Shown here: positions 54,101-62,701 of the stretch, one piece after another
Numbering within the stretch: position 1 is the stretch's first letter
Layout: every line of letters begins with the position of its first letter
Source: Companilactobacillus baiquanensis
GTDB taxonomy: Bacteria; Bacillota; Bacilli; Lactobacillales; Lactobacillaceae
DNA: 64,000 nucleotides
Assembly: GCF_003946605.1 (NCBI RefSeq)
Contig: NZ_RHOQ01000003.1
Location: 186,001 to 250,000, forward strand
Reading direction: 5' to 3'
Program-made: the position numbers and the translations under genes
The notes under the pieces: model-generated
Databases searched by the model: none
Told to the model about the DNA's origin: nothing
The model's input: the letters and a program-made list of their open reading frames with translations, nothing else

Positions 54101-54748
54101 TTGGAACTTGAAAAATTCAAGAATCAAAACAAAGAGGAACTTTCTCTAATCGAGGTAGCCTACGAAATCCTTGATAATAATAACAAAGAAGCTATGAACT
54201 TCTCTAACATTGTTAATAAAATACAAGATTACTTAGGCAAGACTGATGAACAAATTAAAGAAGGTCTTCCACAATTTTATACCGATTTGAATAATGACGG
54301 CAGTTTTCTCTCGCTTGGGGAAAATGTTTGGGGATTGCGTGAATGGTATCCATTTGACTCTGTTGATGAGGAAGTAAATCATCCTGAGGATAACGGAACT
54401 GAAAATACTCATAAGGCAGCACAAAAAGTTAATGCCTTCATGAGTGATGATGTCGAAGATGATGATGTAATTGATTACGATGATGATGGTGATCTAGAGG
54501 TAAATGATATGGATGATGACGATGACGATAGTAGCGACTCATCAAATGGTCCTGATTTATCTAAATTCACTAACTCTGACTTGTCTGTCGATGATGACAG
54601 TGATGATGAAAAAGATACTGGTCTTGATGATGGTATTGAAGGTCAATTAACAGAATTTGATAGTGACGACGCTGACGCAGATATCGACCTTGATGAGGAA
54701 GATGATGACGACGACGAAGATGATGACGATGAAAACGATGACATCTAA
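54101..54748 (+). CDS. rpoE: RNA polymerase delta subunit
   Basis: A 215-residue protein: N-terminal folded domain (HARE-HTH, residues 1-95: LEKFKNQNKEELSLIEVAYE, LPQFYTDLNNDGSFLSLGEN, WGLREWYPFD) and a disordered tail of mostly Asp and Glu (from about 105). It raises RNA polymerase recycling and promoter selectivity. An ATG exists at 54062 without ribosome site; TTG 54101 has AAAGGA 8-9 bases before it, and yields the canonical MELxxF start of the family. pyrG follows, as in Bacillus. Confidence 0.93.
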   Translation: MELEKFKNQNKEELSLIEVAYEILDNNNKEAMNFSNIVNKIQDYLGKTDEQIKEGLPQFYTDLNNDGSFLSLGENVWGLREWYPFDSVDEEVNHPEDNGTENTHKAAQKVNAFMSDDVEDDDVIDYDDDGDLEVNDMDDDDDDSSDSSNGPDLSKFTNSDLSVDDDSDDEKDTGLDDGIEGQLTEFDSDDADADIDLDEEDDDDDEDDDDENDDI

Positions 54749-54765
54749 ATTTATAGATTAAAAGT

Positions 54766-54862
54766 TTGACGAGTGAGTTATATAACAGTATTATATTGTT
54801 TGGGCTCTATTAGATTGTCTAATTACAAGTTCCCTGTTCAGTGTGAATAGGGGACTTTTTTA
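54766..54862 (+). promoter_or_regulatory. pyrG promoter and CTP-responsive attenuator
   Basis: TTGACG (54766-54771), 17-base spacer, TATTAT (54789-54794); seven bases later GGGCTC (54802-54807) at the expected transcript start. A terminator with pyrimidine-rich left arm TTCCCT (54830-54835), right arm AGGGGACTT and T run (54827-54862) lies before pyrG. This is the arrangement known for Bacillus pyrG, where low CTP causes repeated G addition at the 5' end and the G run pairs with the left arm to prevent termination. Confidence 0.75.
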
Positions 54863-54914
54863 TTTTTATTTAAGAAATCCCTTTCAAAAATAGCAATAGT
54901 ATGTGGAGGAAAAT

Positions 54915-56528
54915 ATGACAAAATATATTTTTATTACAGGTGGAGTTGTTTCATCTCTTGGTAAAGGAATCGTTGCTGCATCCCTTGGTAGATTATTAAA
55001 GAATCGTGGACTTAAAGTAACAATGCAAAAGTTTGATCCATACATCAACGTGGATCCTGGAACTATGAGTCCATACCAACACGGTGAAGTTTATGTAACA
55101 AATGATGGTACAGAAACTGATCTTGATCTTGGACACTATGAAAGATTCATTGATAATGATCTTAATAAGTATTCAAACGTTACAACCGGAAAAATCTATT
55201 CCGAAGTAATCCGTCGCGAACGTCGTGGTGATTACAATGGTGCAACTGTACAAGTTATTCCACATATTACAGACATGATCAAACAAAAAATTATGCGTGC
55301 CGCTACTACTACTGATTCAGATGTAATTATTACTGAGGTCGGTGGTACTGTTGGTGATATTGAATCACTTCCATATCTTGAGGCATTGCGTCAAATGAAG
55401 TCAGAAGTTGGTTCAGAGAACGTCGTTTACATCCATACTTCTTTAGTTCCATATTTAAGAGCTGCTGGTGAAATGAAGACAAAGCCAACACAACATAGTG
55501 TTAAGGAATTACGTGGAATCGGAATCCAACCTAATATTTTGGTTGTTCGTACGGAACAAGAAATGCCACAAAGCATGAAAGATAAAATTGCATCATTCTG
55601 TGATGTTGATTCAGAGGCCGTTATCGAATCTCGTGATGCTGAGTCACTTTATGACATTCCTTTAAATCTTCAAGCACAAAACTTTGATGATATTGTATGC
55701 CGTTATTTGCATTTGAATACTAAAGAAGCTGACATGACAAACTGGAATAAACTAGTAAATCGTGTCCATAACTTGAAACATACTACAAAAATTACTTTGG
55801 TCGGAAAGTATACAAAGTTACAAGATGCTTATATTTCTGTTACAGAAGCACTTCGTTCGGCTGGATATGTATATAATACTGATATAGAATTAAAGAAGAT
55901 TTCAGCAGATGAAATTACGGAAGATAACGTTGCTGAACTTCTAAAGGATGCTGATGGTATTTTAGTTCCCGGTGGCTTTGGTAGTCGAGGACTAGAAGGT
56001 ATGATCACAACTATTAAGTATGCCCGTGAAAATGATGTTCCTTATTTTGGAATTTGTTTAGGTATGCAAATGGCAAGTATTGAATTTGCTAGAAATGTTG
56101 CCGGAATTTCTGATGCGACAACTGGTGAAGTTGATGACAATGCTGCTAATAAGATCATTGATATTATGGCTGATAAAAAAGATCTTGAAGATCGTGGCGG
56201 TACATTACGTTTGGGTGCATATCCATGTAAGTTAAAACCAGGTTCAAAGACTGCAGCAGCTTATGGTAATCAATCAGTTATCCAAGAAAGACATAGACAC
56301 AGATATGAATTTAATAATGATTATCGCAAACAATTTGAAGAACTTGGACTTAGTTTCTCAGGAGTTTCACCAGACAACCGTTTGGTAGAAATTATTGAAG
56401 TTCCAGAAAACAAGTTCCATATTGCTGTGCAATATCATCCTGAATTTTTATCCAGACCAACGAAGCCAGAGGGATTATTCAAGGCATTTATTGGTGCTGC
56501 ATCTGGTCTTGATGAAGAAAATATGTAG
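54915..56528 (+). CDS. pyrG: CTP synthase
   Basis: A 537-residue enzyme turning UTP and glutamine into CTP. N-terminal synthetase with [17 protein letters not shown] (P-loop) and the C-terminal class I glutamine amidotransferase domain with the Cys in [11 protein letters not shown] and the HPEF motif ([10 protein letters not shown]). GGAGG sits 6 bases before ATG 54915. Regulated by the attenuator upstream. Confidence 0.98.
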   Translation: MTKYIFITGGVVSSLGKGIVAASLGRLLKNRGLKVTMQKFDPYINVDPGTMSPYQHGEVYVTNDGTETDLDLGHYERFIDNDLNKYSNVTTGKIYSEVIRRERRGDYNGATVQVIPHITDMIKQKIMRAATTTDSDVIITEVGGTVGDIESLPYLEALRQMKSEVGSENVVYIHTSLVPYLRAAGEMKTKPTQHSVKELRGIGIQPNILVVRTEQEMPQSMKDKIASFCDVDSEAVIESRDAESLYDIPLNLQAQNFDDIVCRYLHLNTKEADMTNWNKLVNRVHNLKHTTKITLVGKYTKLQDAYISVTEALRSAGYVYNTDIELKKISADEITEDNVAELLKDADGILVPGGFGSRGLEGMITTIKYARENDVPYFGICLGMQMASIEFARNVAGISDATTGEVDDNAANKIIDIMADKKDLEDRGGTLRLGAYPCKLKPGSKTAAAYGNQSVIQERHRHRYEFNNDYRKQFEELGLSFSGVSPDNRLVEIIEVPENKFHIAVQYHPEFLSRPTKPEGLFKAFIGAASGLDEENM

Positions 56529-56558
56529 TATTAGTTTAAAATAGTTAGGGAAAAGCTT

Positions 56559-57833
56559 ATGCAAAAACTTGTAATAAATGGTGGAAAAAAGTTATCAGGT
56601 GAAGTTACTATTGGAGGTGCTAAAAATAGTACCGTAGCACTTATTCCGGCGGCAATTTTATCAGATACTCCTGTGGTGTTGGATTCAGTACCACAAATTA
56701 GAGATGTTAAAAACTTACGTTCAATTCTCCAAGATATGAACGTTTCTTCTTCAATGGAAGATGATGTATTAAAGATTGATCCGACACAGATTCAATTTGC
56801 CGAATTGCCTAGTGGTAAGGTAAGTAGTTTGCGTGCATCATATTATTTCATGGGTGCTATGCTAGGAAGATTTGGTAAGGCGGTAGTAGGTTTTCCCGGT
56901 GGGGATGACATTGGACCTCGTCCCATTGATCAACATATCAAAGGCTTTGAAGCACTAGGGGCACATGTTGAAAATAAGCATGGTCAAATCATTATTACGA
57001 GTCCAGAAGAGGGCTTAAAGGGAGCTAAAATTTTCTTAGATATGGTTTCGGTAGGCGCAACTATTAATGTAATTCTGGCAGCTGTTAAAGCTAAAGGAAC
57101 TACTGTGATAGAAAATGCAGCTAAAGAACCAGAGATTATTGATCTAGCAACCTTTTTGAATAATATGGGAGCAGTGATTCGTGGTGTTGGTACTGAAACT
57201 ATCCGTATTGAGGGAGTGGATACACTACGTTCAAATAATGCTCATACAATTATTCCTGATCGAATCGAAGCAGGAACTTATTTAAGTTTGGCTGCTGCCA
57301 ATGGCGGTGGTATCTTAGTTAAGAATATTATTAGTGAACATTTGGATGCTTTTATTGCTAAACTCGATGAAATGGGCGTTAATTTAGATATTGGTGAAGA
57401 TAGTATCTACGTTAACGAATCACCTAATCTTAAAGCGGTCAATATTAAAACGATGCCATATCCAGGCTTTGCCACTGATTTACAACAGCCTATAACGCCG
57501 TTATTAATGCAGGCGCAAGGAGAAGCAATGGTGATCGATACCATTTATCCAAAGCGTGTTAAACATATTTCAGAATTAAATAAGATGGGCGCTAACATTA
57601 CTAGTGAAGATGACTTGATCTTAGTTAGAGGCGGTGCACATTTGCAAGGTGCTGAAGTTTCAGCTGAAGAAATTCGTGCCGGTGCCTGTTTAATGATTGC
57701 TGGATTAATGGCTGAAGGAGAGACTGTTATTGACAACGCCGAAAATATCTTAAGAGGATATGATCAAGTTGTTAATAAGTTGCGAGCTTTGTCAGCTGAT
57801 GTTGCATTAGTTGGGACAGATGATTTAATTTAA
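56559..57833 (+). CDS. murA: UDP-N-acetylglucosamine 1-carboxyvinyltransferase (Asp active-site variant)
   Basis: A 424-residue enzyme for the first committed step of peptidoglycan synthesis, adding enolpyruvate from PEP to UDP-GlcNAc. [35 protein letters not shown] and [15 protein letters not shown] are family segments. The active-site loop reads [10 protein letters not shown]: Asp116 replaces the Cys (Cys115 in E. coli) that fosfomycin alkylates. Such Cys-to-Asp MurA proteins stay active and are intrinsically fosfomycin resistant. 30 bases after pyrG; probably partly co-transcribed. Confidence 0.96.
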   Translation: MQKLVINGGKKLSGEVTIGGAKNSTVALIPAAILSDTPVVLDSVPQIRDVKNLRSILQDMNVSSSMEDDVLKIDPTQIQFAELPSGKVSSLRASYYFMGAMLGRFGKAVVGFPGGDDIGPRPIDQHIKGFEALGAHVENKHGQIIITSPEEGLKGAKIFLDMVSVGATINVILAAVKAKGTTVIENAAKEPEIIDLATFLNNMGAVIRGVGTETIRIEGVDTLRSNNAHTIIPDRIEAGTYLSLAAANGGGILVKNIISEHLDAFIAKLDEMGVNLDIGEDSIYVNESPNLKAVNIKTMPYPGFATDLQQPITPLLMQAQGEAMVIDTIYPKRVKHISELNKMGANITSEDDLILVRGGAHLQGAEVSAEEIRAGACLMIAGLMAEGETVIDNAENILRGYDQVVNKLRALSADVALVGTDDLI

Positions 57834-57835
57834 TA

Positions 57836-58036
57836 TTGACAAACTAATATTAAGCTGTTAAATTAATTTTTAGATTAAAACAAGAGAGGGAGTGCAGCCG
57901 TTGAGAAATTAAGTTGAAATTTTAAATTATACAAAATAAGTGTGTAATTTGACTTCGACTTTATTTCTACAACTGCGCCTTCCTGTAAGTAAGAATGGGA
58001 GAACGCTGTTTAATTAGCGTTCTTTTTTGTTGGAAT
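57836..58036 (+). promoter_or_regulatory. Structured leader with terminator upstream of the ABC-F gene
   Basis: Promoter TTGACA (57836-57841), 17-base spacer, TAAATT (57859-57864). The leader folds as a long rod: GCAG/CTGC, GTTG/CAAC, AGAAAT/ATTTCT, AAGTTGAA/TTCGACTT and AAATTAtAC/GTgTAATTT nest around a loop near 57936, spanning about 57893-57976. A terminator GAACGCT / AGCGTTC with six Ts follows (58010-58027). GAGAGGGAG before the rod could serve a minimal ORF TTG AGA AAT TAA (57901-57912). The layout fits ribosome-mediated attenuation; no known riboswitch motif was found. Confidence 0.6.
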
Positions 58037-58048
58037 GAAACTGGTCAA

Positions 58049-58066
58049 ATGCACAAAGGGGTGCAT
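58049..58066 (+). promoter_or_regulatory. Hairpin presenting the ABC-F ribosome binding site
   Basis: ATGCAC (58049-58054) pairs with GTGCAT (58061-58066), leaving AAAGGG in the loop. The loop is the core of the ribosome site for the ATG at 58072. Confidence 0.55.
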
Positions 58067-58071
58067 GCAGT

Positions 58072-59565
58072 ATGGGAACTATTCAAATAGAAAATATGAG
58101 TTATAAATATGATCAAATGGTCGACAATCTTTTTGATTCATTGAATTTACAAATAGATGAGAGTTGGAAATTAGGCCTGATCGGTCGTAACGGACGTGGT
58201 AAAACCACTTTGATGAAAATATTATTAGGTCAATTACCATATCAAGGTAAAATCGTTTCTAATTTGAACTTTTATTATTATCCACAAAAAGTTGTTAATA
58301 AAAATAAATCGACGACTGAAGTGATCAAAGAGTTAACGGATCTAGAAGAGTATGATTTTTGGAAGATCGAAGTAGAACTTGAAAAGTTAAAAGTCAAAAA
58401 TGATATTTTGAGTCAAACTTTTTCAACACTTAGTCCAGGTGAGCAGACAAAAATATTATTAGCAATTTTGTTTATTGATGATTATGGCTTTCAATTGATA
58501 GATGAACCGACTAATCATTTGGATATTGATGGCAGGCAAGTAGTAGCGGATTATTTGAAAAGTAAACAAGGATTTATCGTCATCAGTCACGATAAGACTT
58601 TTTTGAATGAAGTTATTGACCACGTGATTTCCATAAATCGTCAAAACGTTGATATTTATAAGGGAAACTTTGATGTTTGGGAGCGTGAGAAAAATTTACA
58701 AGATCAATCGCAATTTGATGAAAAAAGACAGCTAAAAAAAGATATTTCCCGATTGCATGAAACAGCTGTTAAAAGGGAAAACTGGTCTAATCAATCAGAG
58801 AAACAAAAGAATAAGACAGGATTACAAAAGGTTAATCTTGATAAAGGTTTTATCACCCATAAAGCTGCTAAAATGATGAAAAAAGCCAAAACTGTTTCTA
58901 AACGTGTCGATGAAGAAATTGAAAAGAAACAATCACTGTTAAAAAATATCGAAATCGAAGAACCGATCCAGTTGAATTATCATGAATTGAATCATCCTAA
59001 AACGCTTATCAAAGTTGATAATTTGGAATTAATTCATGAAGATGTTAGAACGCCTAAAACGAGTTTCAAAGTACCAGTTGATCAAGTGGTATCTTTGATT
59101 GGTAAGAATGGTATCGGCAAGACGACGATCTTTAAACAATTATTAGGTATTGAGCAGCCATTTGAACAAACCGGTGATATTTTGATTGCTAAGGGAATCA
59201 AGATTTCTTATTTGGCACAAGAAGATCAATTAGTAGGCAATATTAGGCAGCTAGCACAGGATAAAAAAATCGATCCGGAGATGGTTTTTTCTAACTTGCG
59301 TAAATTAGGTTTTGAAAGAAATCTTTTTGAGCAGAATATTGAAAGTATGAGCCAAGGTCAGAAAAGAAAAGTCGCTTTGGCGATCAGTCTATCGCAAGAG
59401 GCCAATTTGTATTTTTGGGATGAGCCATTAAATTATTTAGATGTAATTACTCGTCAGCAAATCATTGAAGCAATAAAAAAACAGCATCCAACTATGCTGT
59501 TGATCGATCATGATAAAGACTTGATCGATGAAATATCTGATCAAAAAATAATCTTGGAAAACTAG
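58072..59565 (+). CDS. Lsa-type ABC-F ribosome-protection protein
   Basis: A 497-residue duplicated-ATPase protein without membrane segments. First ATPase: LGLIGRNGRGKTTLMKILL, LSPGEQTKILLAILF, LIDEPTNHLDIDGRQ; linker with basic coiled coil (about 220-300); second: LIGKNGIGKTTIFKQLLG, MSQGQKRKVALAISL, DEPLNYLDV. The overall pattern, including DEPLNYLD and WKLGLIGRNGRGKTT, follows enterococcal Lsa(A), which dislodges lincosamides, streptogramin A and pleuromutilins from the ribosome. The resistance profile here is inferred. Confidence 0.88.
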   Translation: MGTIQIENMSYKYDQMVDNLFDSLNLQIDESWKLGLIGRNGRGKTTLMKILLGQLPYQGKIVSNLNFYYYPQKVVNKNKSTTEVIKELTDLEEYDFWKIEVELEKLKVKNDILSQTFSTLSPGEQTKILLAILFIDDYGFQLIDEPTNHLDIDGRQVVADYLKSKQGFIVISHDKTFLNEVIDHVISINRQNVDIYKGNFDVWEREKNLQDQSQFDEKRQLKKDISRLHETAVKRENWSNQSEKQKNKTGLQKVNLDKGFITHKAAKMMKKAKTVSKRVDEEIEKKQSLLKNIEIEEPIQLNYHELNHPKTLIKVDNLELIHEDVRTPKTSFKVPVDQVVSLIGKNGIGKTTIFKQLLGIEQPFEQTGDILIAKGIKISYLAQEDQLVGNIRQLAQDKKIDPEMVFSNLRKLGFERNLFEQNIESMSQGQKRKVALAISLSQEANLYFWDEPLNYLDVITRQQIIEAIKKQHPTMLLIDHDKDLIDEISDQKIILEN

Positions 59566-59666
59566 AATTATATTGAATATTATTGCTATCCATGATAACA
59601 TTAAACACCGTTAGTAAATTTAATCTCTATTTCTGCAAAAGATTTAGGGCAAAGGAGCGACATAGA

Positions 59667-59915
59667 ATGAAAACAGGAATTCATCCAGAGTACCATCAAG
59701 TTGTCTTCATGGACTCATCAACAGGTAAGAAGTTTTTAGCTGGTTCAACTGTTAACTCAAGTGAAACAACAGATTATGAAGGTACAGAATATCCATTAAT
59801 TCGTGTTGAAATTTCATCTGACTCACATCCTTTCTACACAGGTAAACAAAAGTTTGCTCAAGCAGATGGACGTATCGACCGTTTCAACAAGAAATATGGT
59901 TTGCAAAACAAATAA
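59667..59915 (+). CDS. rpmE2: 50S ribosomal protein L31 type B
   Basis: An 82-residue ribosomal protein: [47 protein letters not shown]. Lacks the zinc-binding cysteines of L31 type A, so it is the zinc-free form. AAAGGAG lies 9 bases before the ATG at 59667; the upstream in-frame extension to 59583 has no ribosome site and is rejected. Confidence 0.96.
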   Translation: MKTGIHPEYHQVVFMDSSTGKKFLAGSTVNSSETTDYEGTEYPLIRVEISSDSHPFYTGKQKFAQADGRIDRFNKKYGLQNK

Positions 59916-59944
59916 AAAGCCATCCTTTCTCGGGAAGGCTTTTA
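59914..59944 (+). terminator. Terminator after rpmE2 (bidirectional)
   Basis: AAAAAGCC.TCC, loop, GGA.GGCTTTT. It overlaps the ends of both convergent genes. Confidence 0.8.
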
Positions 59945-61168
59945 TTTTTTAGCTTTTTTTGACTTCATATGTGAAAATACCCATCCAAAATTGATTAAAG
60001 CTAGAATACTTGTACTTATGAATACAGCCGAGTAACTTAAGATGCTGGAGATATAAGACCCTAATAAAGGTCCGCAAACATTTCCGACTGATTGAAATGA
60101 TTGGTTATATCCAAAGATTCTACCTGTATATTTTGCATCGGCGTTTTTGGCTAAGATGGTCTGGACCTGTGGGAACAAACAGGCATCAGAGATACCAACT
60201 AGGAATCTTAAGATACCTAGTTGCCAAACGTTTGTAACAAACGCCTGTGGTATATAGACAATAACGGCAAAGATCAGACCACCGATCAAAATCTTGCCTG
60301 TACCTATTTTATCTCCTAAAGCACCAAACCTTGGTGCGGCGATAACATTAGCAATACCTGGCATAGCCGCGATCACCCCAGAAATAAGGGTAACTTTGTC
60401 GGAACCATTCATTAATTGCTTAACGTACAGACTGATGATCGGATTGATCGAGTTGTTTGATGTTTGGATGATCATTGTCGTAACAAACATTGCCAAAATT
60501 AAATTGGGATTCTTTAATTTATGAAAAATCTCAGTTGTACTCGCTTCTTCTTCCTTTGTAACTGGTTTAAAATCTTCTTTTATAAAGATGACTACTAGAA
60601 TGAATGCTGTAAATAGTAAAGTTCCGGTAACCATAAAAGGAATTCTAAAGCCGAGATATTGTGCGATCACACCACCAGCTAACGGTCCTAACAGCGTACC
60701 GGAAATAACACCAGTATTTAAGGTTCCAAGTGCTTTTCCACTTTCGGATCTTGGTGCGGTTGAGGCAATTAAAGTGCTGGCATTACTAACGAAACCAGAG
60801 AAAACACCTTGCAGCAGTCTTAAAGCAACTAATTGCCAAGGAGCTGTTACAAAAGCTTGTAAATAAATGACGATCGACATTCCGAGCGCGGCACGGATAA
60901 GCATTAACTTACGACCTTTTCGGTCAGCAATTTTCCCCCAAATAGGAGAAGCAATTGCCATGACTAAAAAGGTAGATGAAAATGCAATTCCGTTCCAAAT
61001 TACAAGTTGACTTTTTGTGAAATTGCCTAGCTGATTAATGTATAATGGCATAAAGGGTGTAATCATACTGAAGCCAATTCCTGTCATAAAAGTGCTGAAC
61101 CAAAGAACCTTTAGGTTCCTTTTCCAATAGTTATTACTCTGGGGTTCATCTTTTGTTTGGGGAGTCAT
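59942..61168 (-). CDS. DHA1-family multidrug MFS transporter
   Basis: A 408-residue exporter with 12 predicted helices. GIGFSMITPFMPLYINQLG (helix 1), GKIADRKGRKLMLI (motif A) and VISGTLLGPLAGGVIAQYLG (motif C) mark a drug/proton antiporter of the DHA1 class (MdtG/YttB-like). Single gene between rpmE2 and the divergent murF. Substrates unknown. Confidence 0.9.
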   Translation of the reverse strand: MTPQTKDEPQSNNYWKRNLKVLWFSTFMTGIGFSMITPFMPLYINQLGNFTKSQLVIWNGIAFSSTFLVMAIASPIWGKIADRKGRKLMLIRAALGMSIVIYLQAFVTAPWQLVALRLLQGVFSGFVSNASTLIASTAPRSESGKALGTLNTGVISGTLLGPLAGGVIAQYLGFRIPFMVTGTLLFTAFILVVIFIKEDFKPVTKEEEASTTEIFHKLKNPNLILAMFVTTMIIQTSNNSINPIISLYVKQLMNGSDKVTLISGVIAAMPGIANVIAAPRFGALGDKIGTGKILIGGLIFAVIVYIPQAFVTNVWQLGILRFLVGISDACLFPQVQTILAKNADAKYTGRIFGYNQSFQSVGNVCGPLLGSYISSILSYSAVFISTSILALINFGWVFSHMKSKKAKK

Positions 61169-61256
61169 AATACATCAAGTCCTTTCTAAGTAATTTAGTA
61201 TACTCTTTTTATATAAACAGTATTAAATATTTGTTAGAATTGGGGAATTTTTTTTC

Positions 61257-62621
61257 ATGAAAATGAAGTTAAAAGAAGTTTATTCTGCTTTAAAATTAGA
61301 CGTTGACGATATTGTTGATATTGACGTTACCGGAGTCTGCTTTGATAGTCGAGAGGCTAAAGCAGGCGACTTGTTCTTTCCATTAAAAGGTGAACGAGAT
61401 GGACACGATTTTATCAACAATGCGATCGAAAATGGTGTACATGCTACAGTATGGCAAAGTGACCATGAAATTCCAAATCGTGACATCCCATATGTTGTAG
61501 TTAAGGATGTTGCTAAGGCTTTCGATACTTTAGCTAAGTATTATCTTGCTAAGGTTAACCCTAAGGTTGTAGCAGTGACTGGTAGCAATGGAAAGACGAC
61601 TACTAAAGATATGATTGCTAGTGTCTTAGAGACAAGTAACAATGTTGCCAGGACCCAAAAGAGTTTTAACAATGAAATAGGTGTTCCTTATACGATTTTA
61701 AACATGCCTATCAATACGGAAGTCTTAGTAGTAGAAATGGGCATGGATCGTACTGGTCAAATTGAACATCTAAGTAGTCTTGCTAATCCTGATATTTCGG
61801 TTATCACTATGATTGGTGAAGCACATATCGAGTTCTTTGGAACTAGAGATAAAATTGCTGATGCCAAAATGGAGATAGTTTCACATTTGCAAGAAGACGG
61901 CAGATTCATATATGACGGGGATGAACCTTTACTTAGAGATCGGGCTAAGAATGTTGAACAGCGAAAGTATACTTTTGGACGTAAAGATGATGACACTCTT
62001 TATGCTACTGAAATCAATGCTGGTAAAACTTCTACAACTTTTAAAACTAATCTTTGGCCAGAGATTGAATTTACAATTCCAATGATGGGCGATTATAACG
62101 TTAATAACGCACTTGCAGCATTATTGGTTGGACTAGAATCACATATCAAACCAGAAGCAATGCAAAAGGCTCTTAAGAACCTTTATGTAACAGAAAATAG
62201 AACTGAGTGGTTGAAAGCAAGTAACGGCGCCGATATTTTGAGCGACGTTTATAATTCTAATCCAACCGCTGTGATCGAAGTTTTGAGCAACCTCAAGAAT
62301 ATTCCAACAAAGGGAAGAAGAATCCTTGTGCTGGGCGATATTTTGGAATTAGGCGATGCTTCTAGGGAACTACACGAATCATTGGCAGACTATATTAATT
62401 CAGACGATTTTGCCAAAGTATATTTAGTCGGCGATTATATGAAATATTTAGCCGCTAAGCTGACTGATAAATACAGTTCAGATAATTTAAAGTGGTATCA
62501 AAAAGATCAGTTAGACAAATTAACTGATGATATTAAGAAAGATTTAAACTCAAGTGACACATTATTATTGAAAGCAAGTCATGGAATCCATTTAGAAAAC
62601 GTTTTACATGCGTTAATTTAA
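61257..62621 (+). CDS. murF: UDP-N-acetylmuramoyl-tripeptide--D-alanyl-D-alanine ligase
   Basis: A 454-residue Mur ligase adding D-Ala-D-Ala to the UDP-MurNAc-tripeptide. N-terminal substrate domain (VCFDSREAKAGDLFFPLKGE), P-loop VAVTGSNGKTTTKDMI (about residue 105), RTQKSFNNEIGVPYT and MGDYNVNNALAAL, then the C-terminal domain with DVYNSNPTA. Starts at ATG 61257 after GGGGAA; ATG 61263 would also do. Followed by cshA after 80 bases, as in many lactobacilli. Confidence 0.96.
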   Translation: MKMKLKEVYSALKLDVDDIVDIDVTGVCFDSREAKAGDLFFPLKGERDGHDFINNAIENGVHATVWQSDHEIPNRDIPYVVVKDVAKAFDTLAKYYLAKVNPKVVAVTGSNGKTTTKDMIASVLETSNNVARTQKSFNNEIGVPYTILNMPINTEVLVVEMGMDRTGQIEHLSSLANPDISVITMIGEAHIEFFGTRDKIADAKMEIVSHLQEDGRFIYDGDEPLLRDRAKNVEQRKYTFGRKDDDTLYATEINAGKTSTTFKTNLWPEIEFTIPMMGDYNVNNALAALLVGLESHIKPEAMQKALKNLYVTENRTEWLKASNGADILSDVYNSNPTAVIEVLSNLKNIPTKGRRILVLGDILELGDASRELHESLADYINSDDFAKVYLVGDYMKYLAAKLTDKYSSDNLKWYQKDQLDKLTDDIKKDLNSSDTLLLKASHGIHLENVLHALI

Positions 62622-62701
62622 GTTTGCCATTTGAGAATGATAGAAAAACGTGATAAAGTAAACGTCTGTGATTTTATCGTGTTTTAACTTGGAGGATTTT
62701 T

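Noticed and set aside
54430..54748. Simple-sequence repeat of GAT/GAC triplets as an expansion element
   Set aside because: It codes for the acidic disordered tail normal for the delta subunit and is irregular at the DNA level.
57836..58036. T-box riboswitch before the ABC-F gene
   Set aside because: No GGTGG-type T-box motif or specifier loop is present; the fold is a rod plus terminator.
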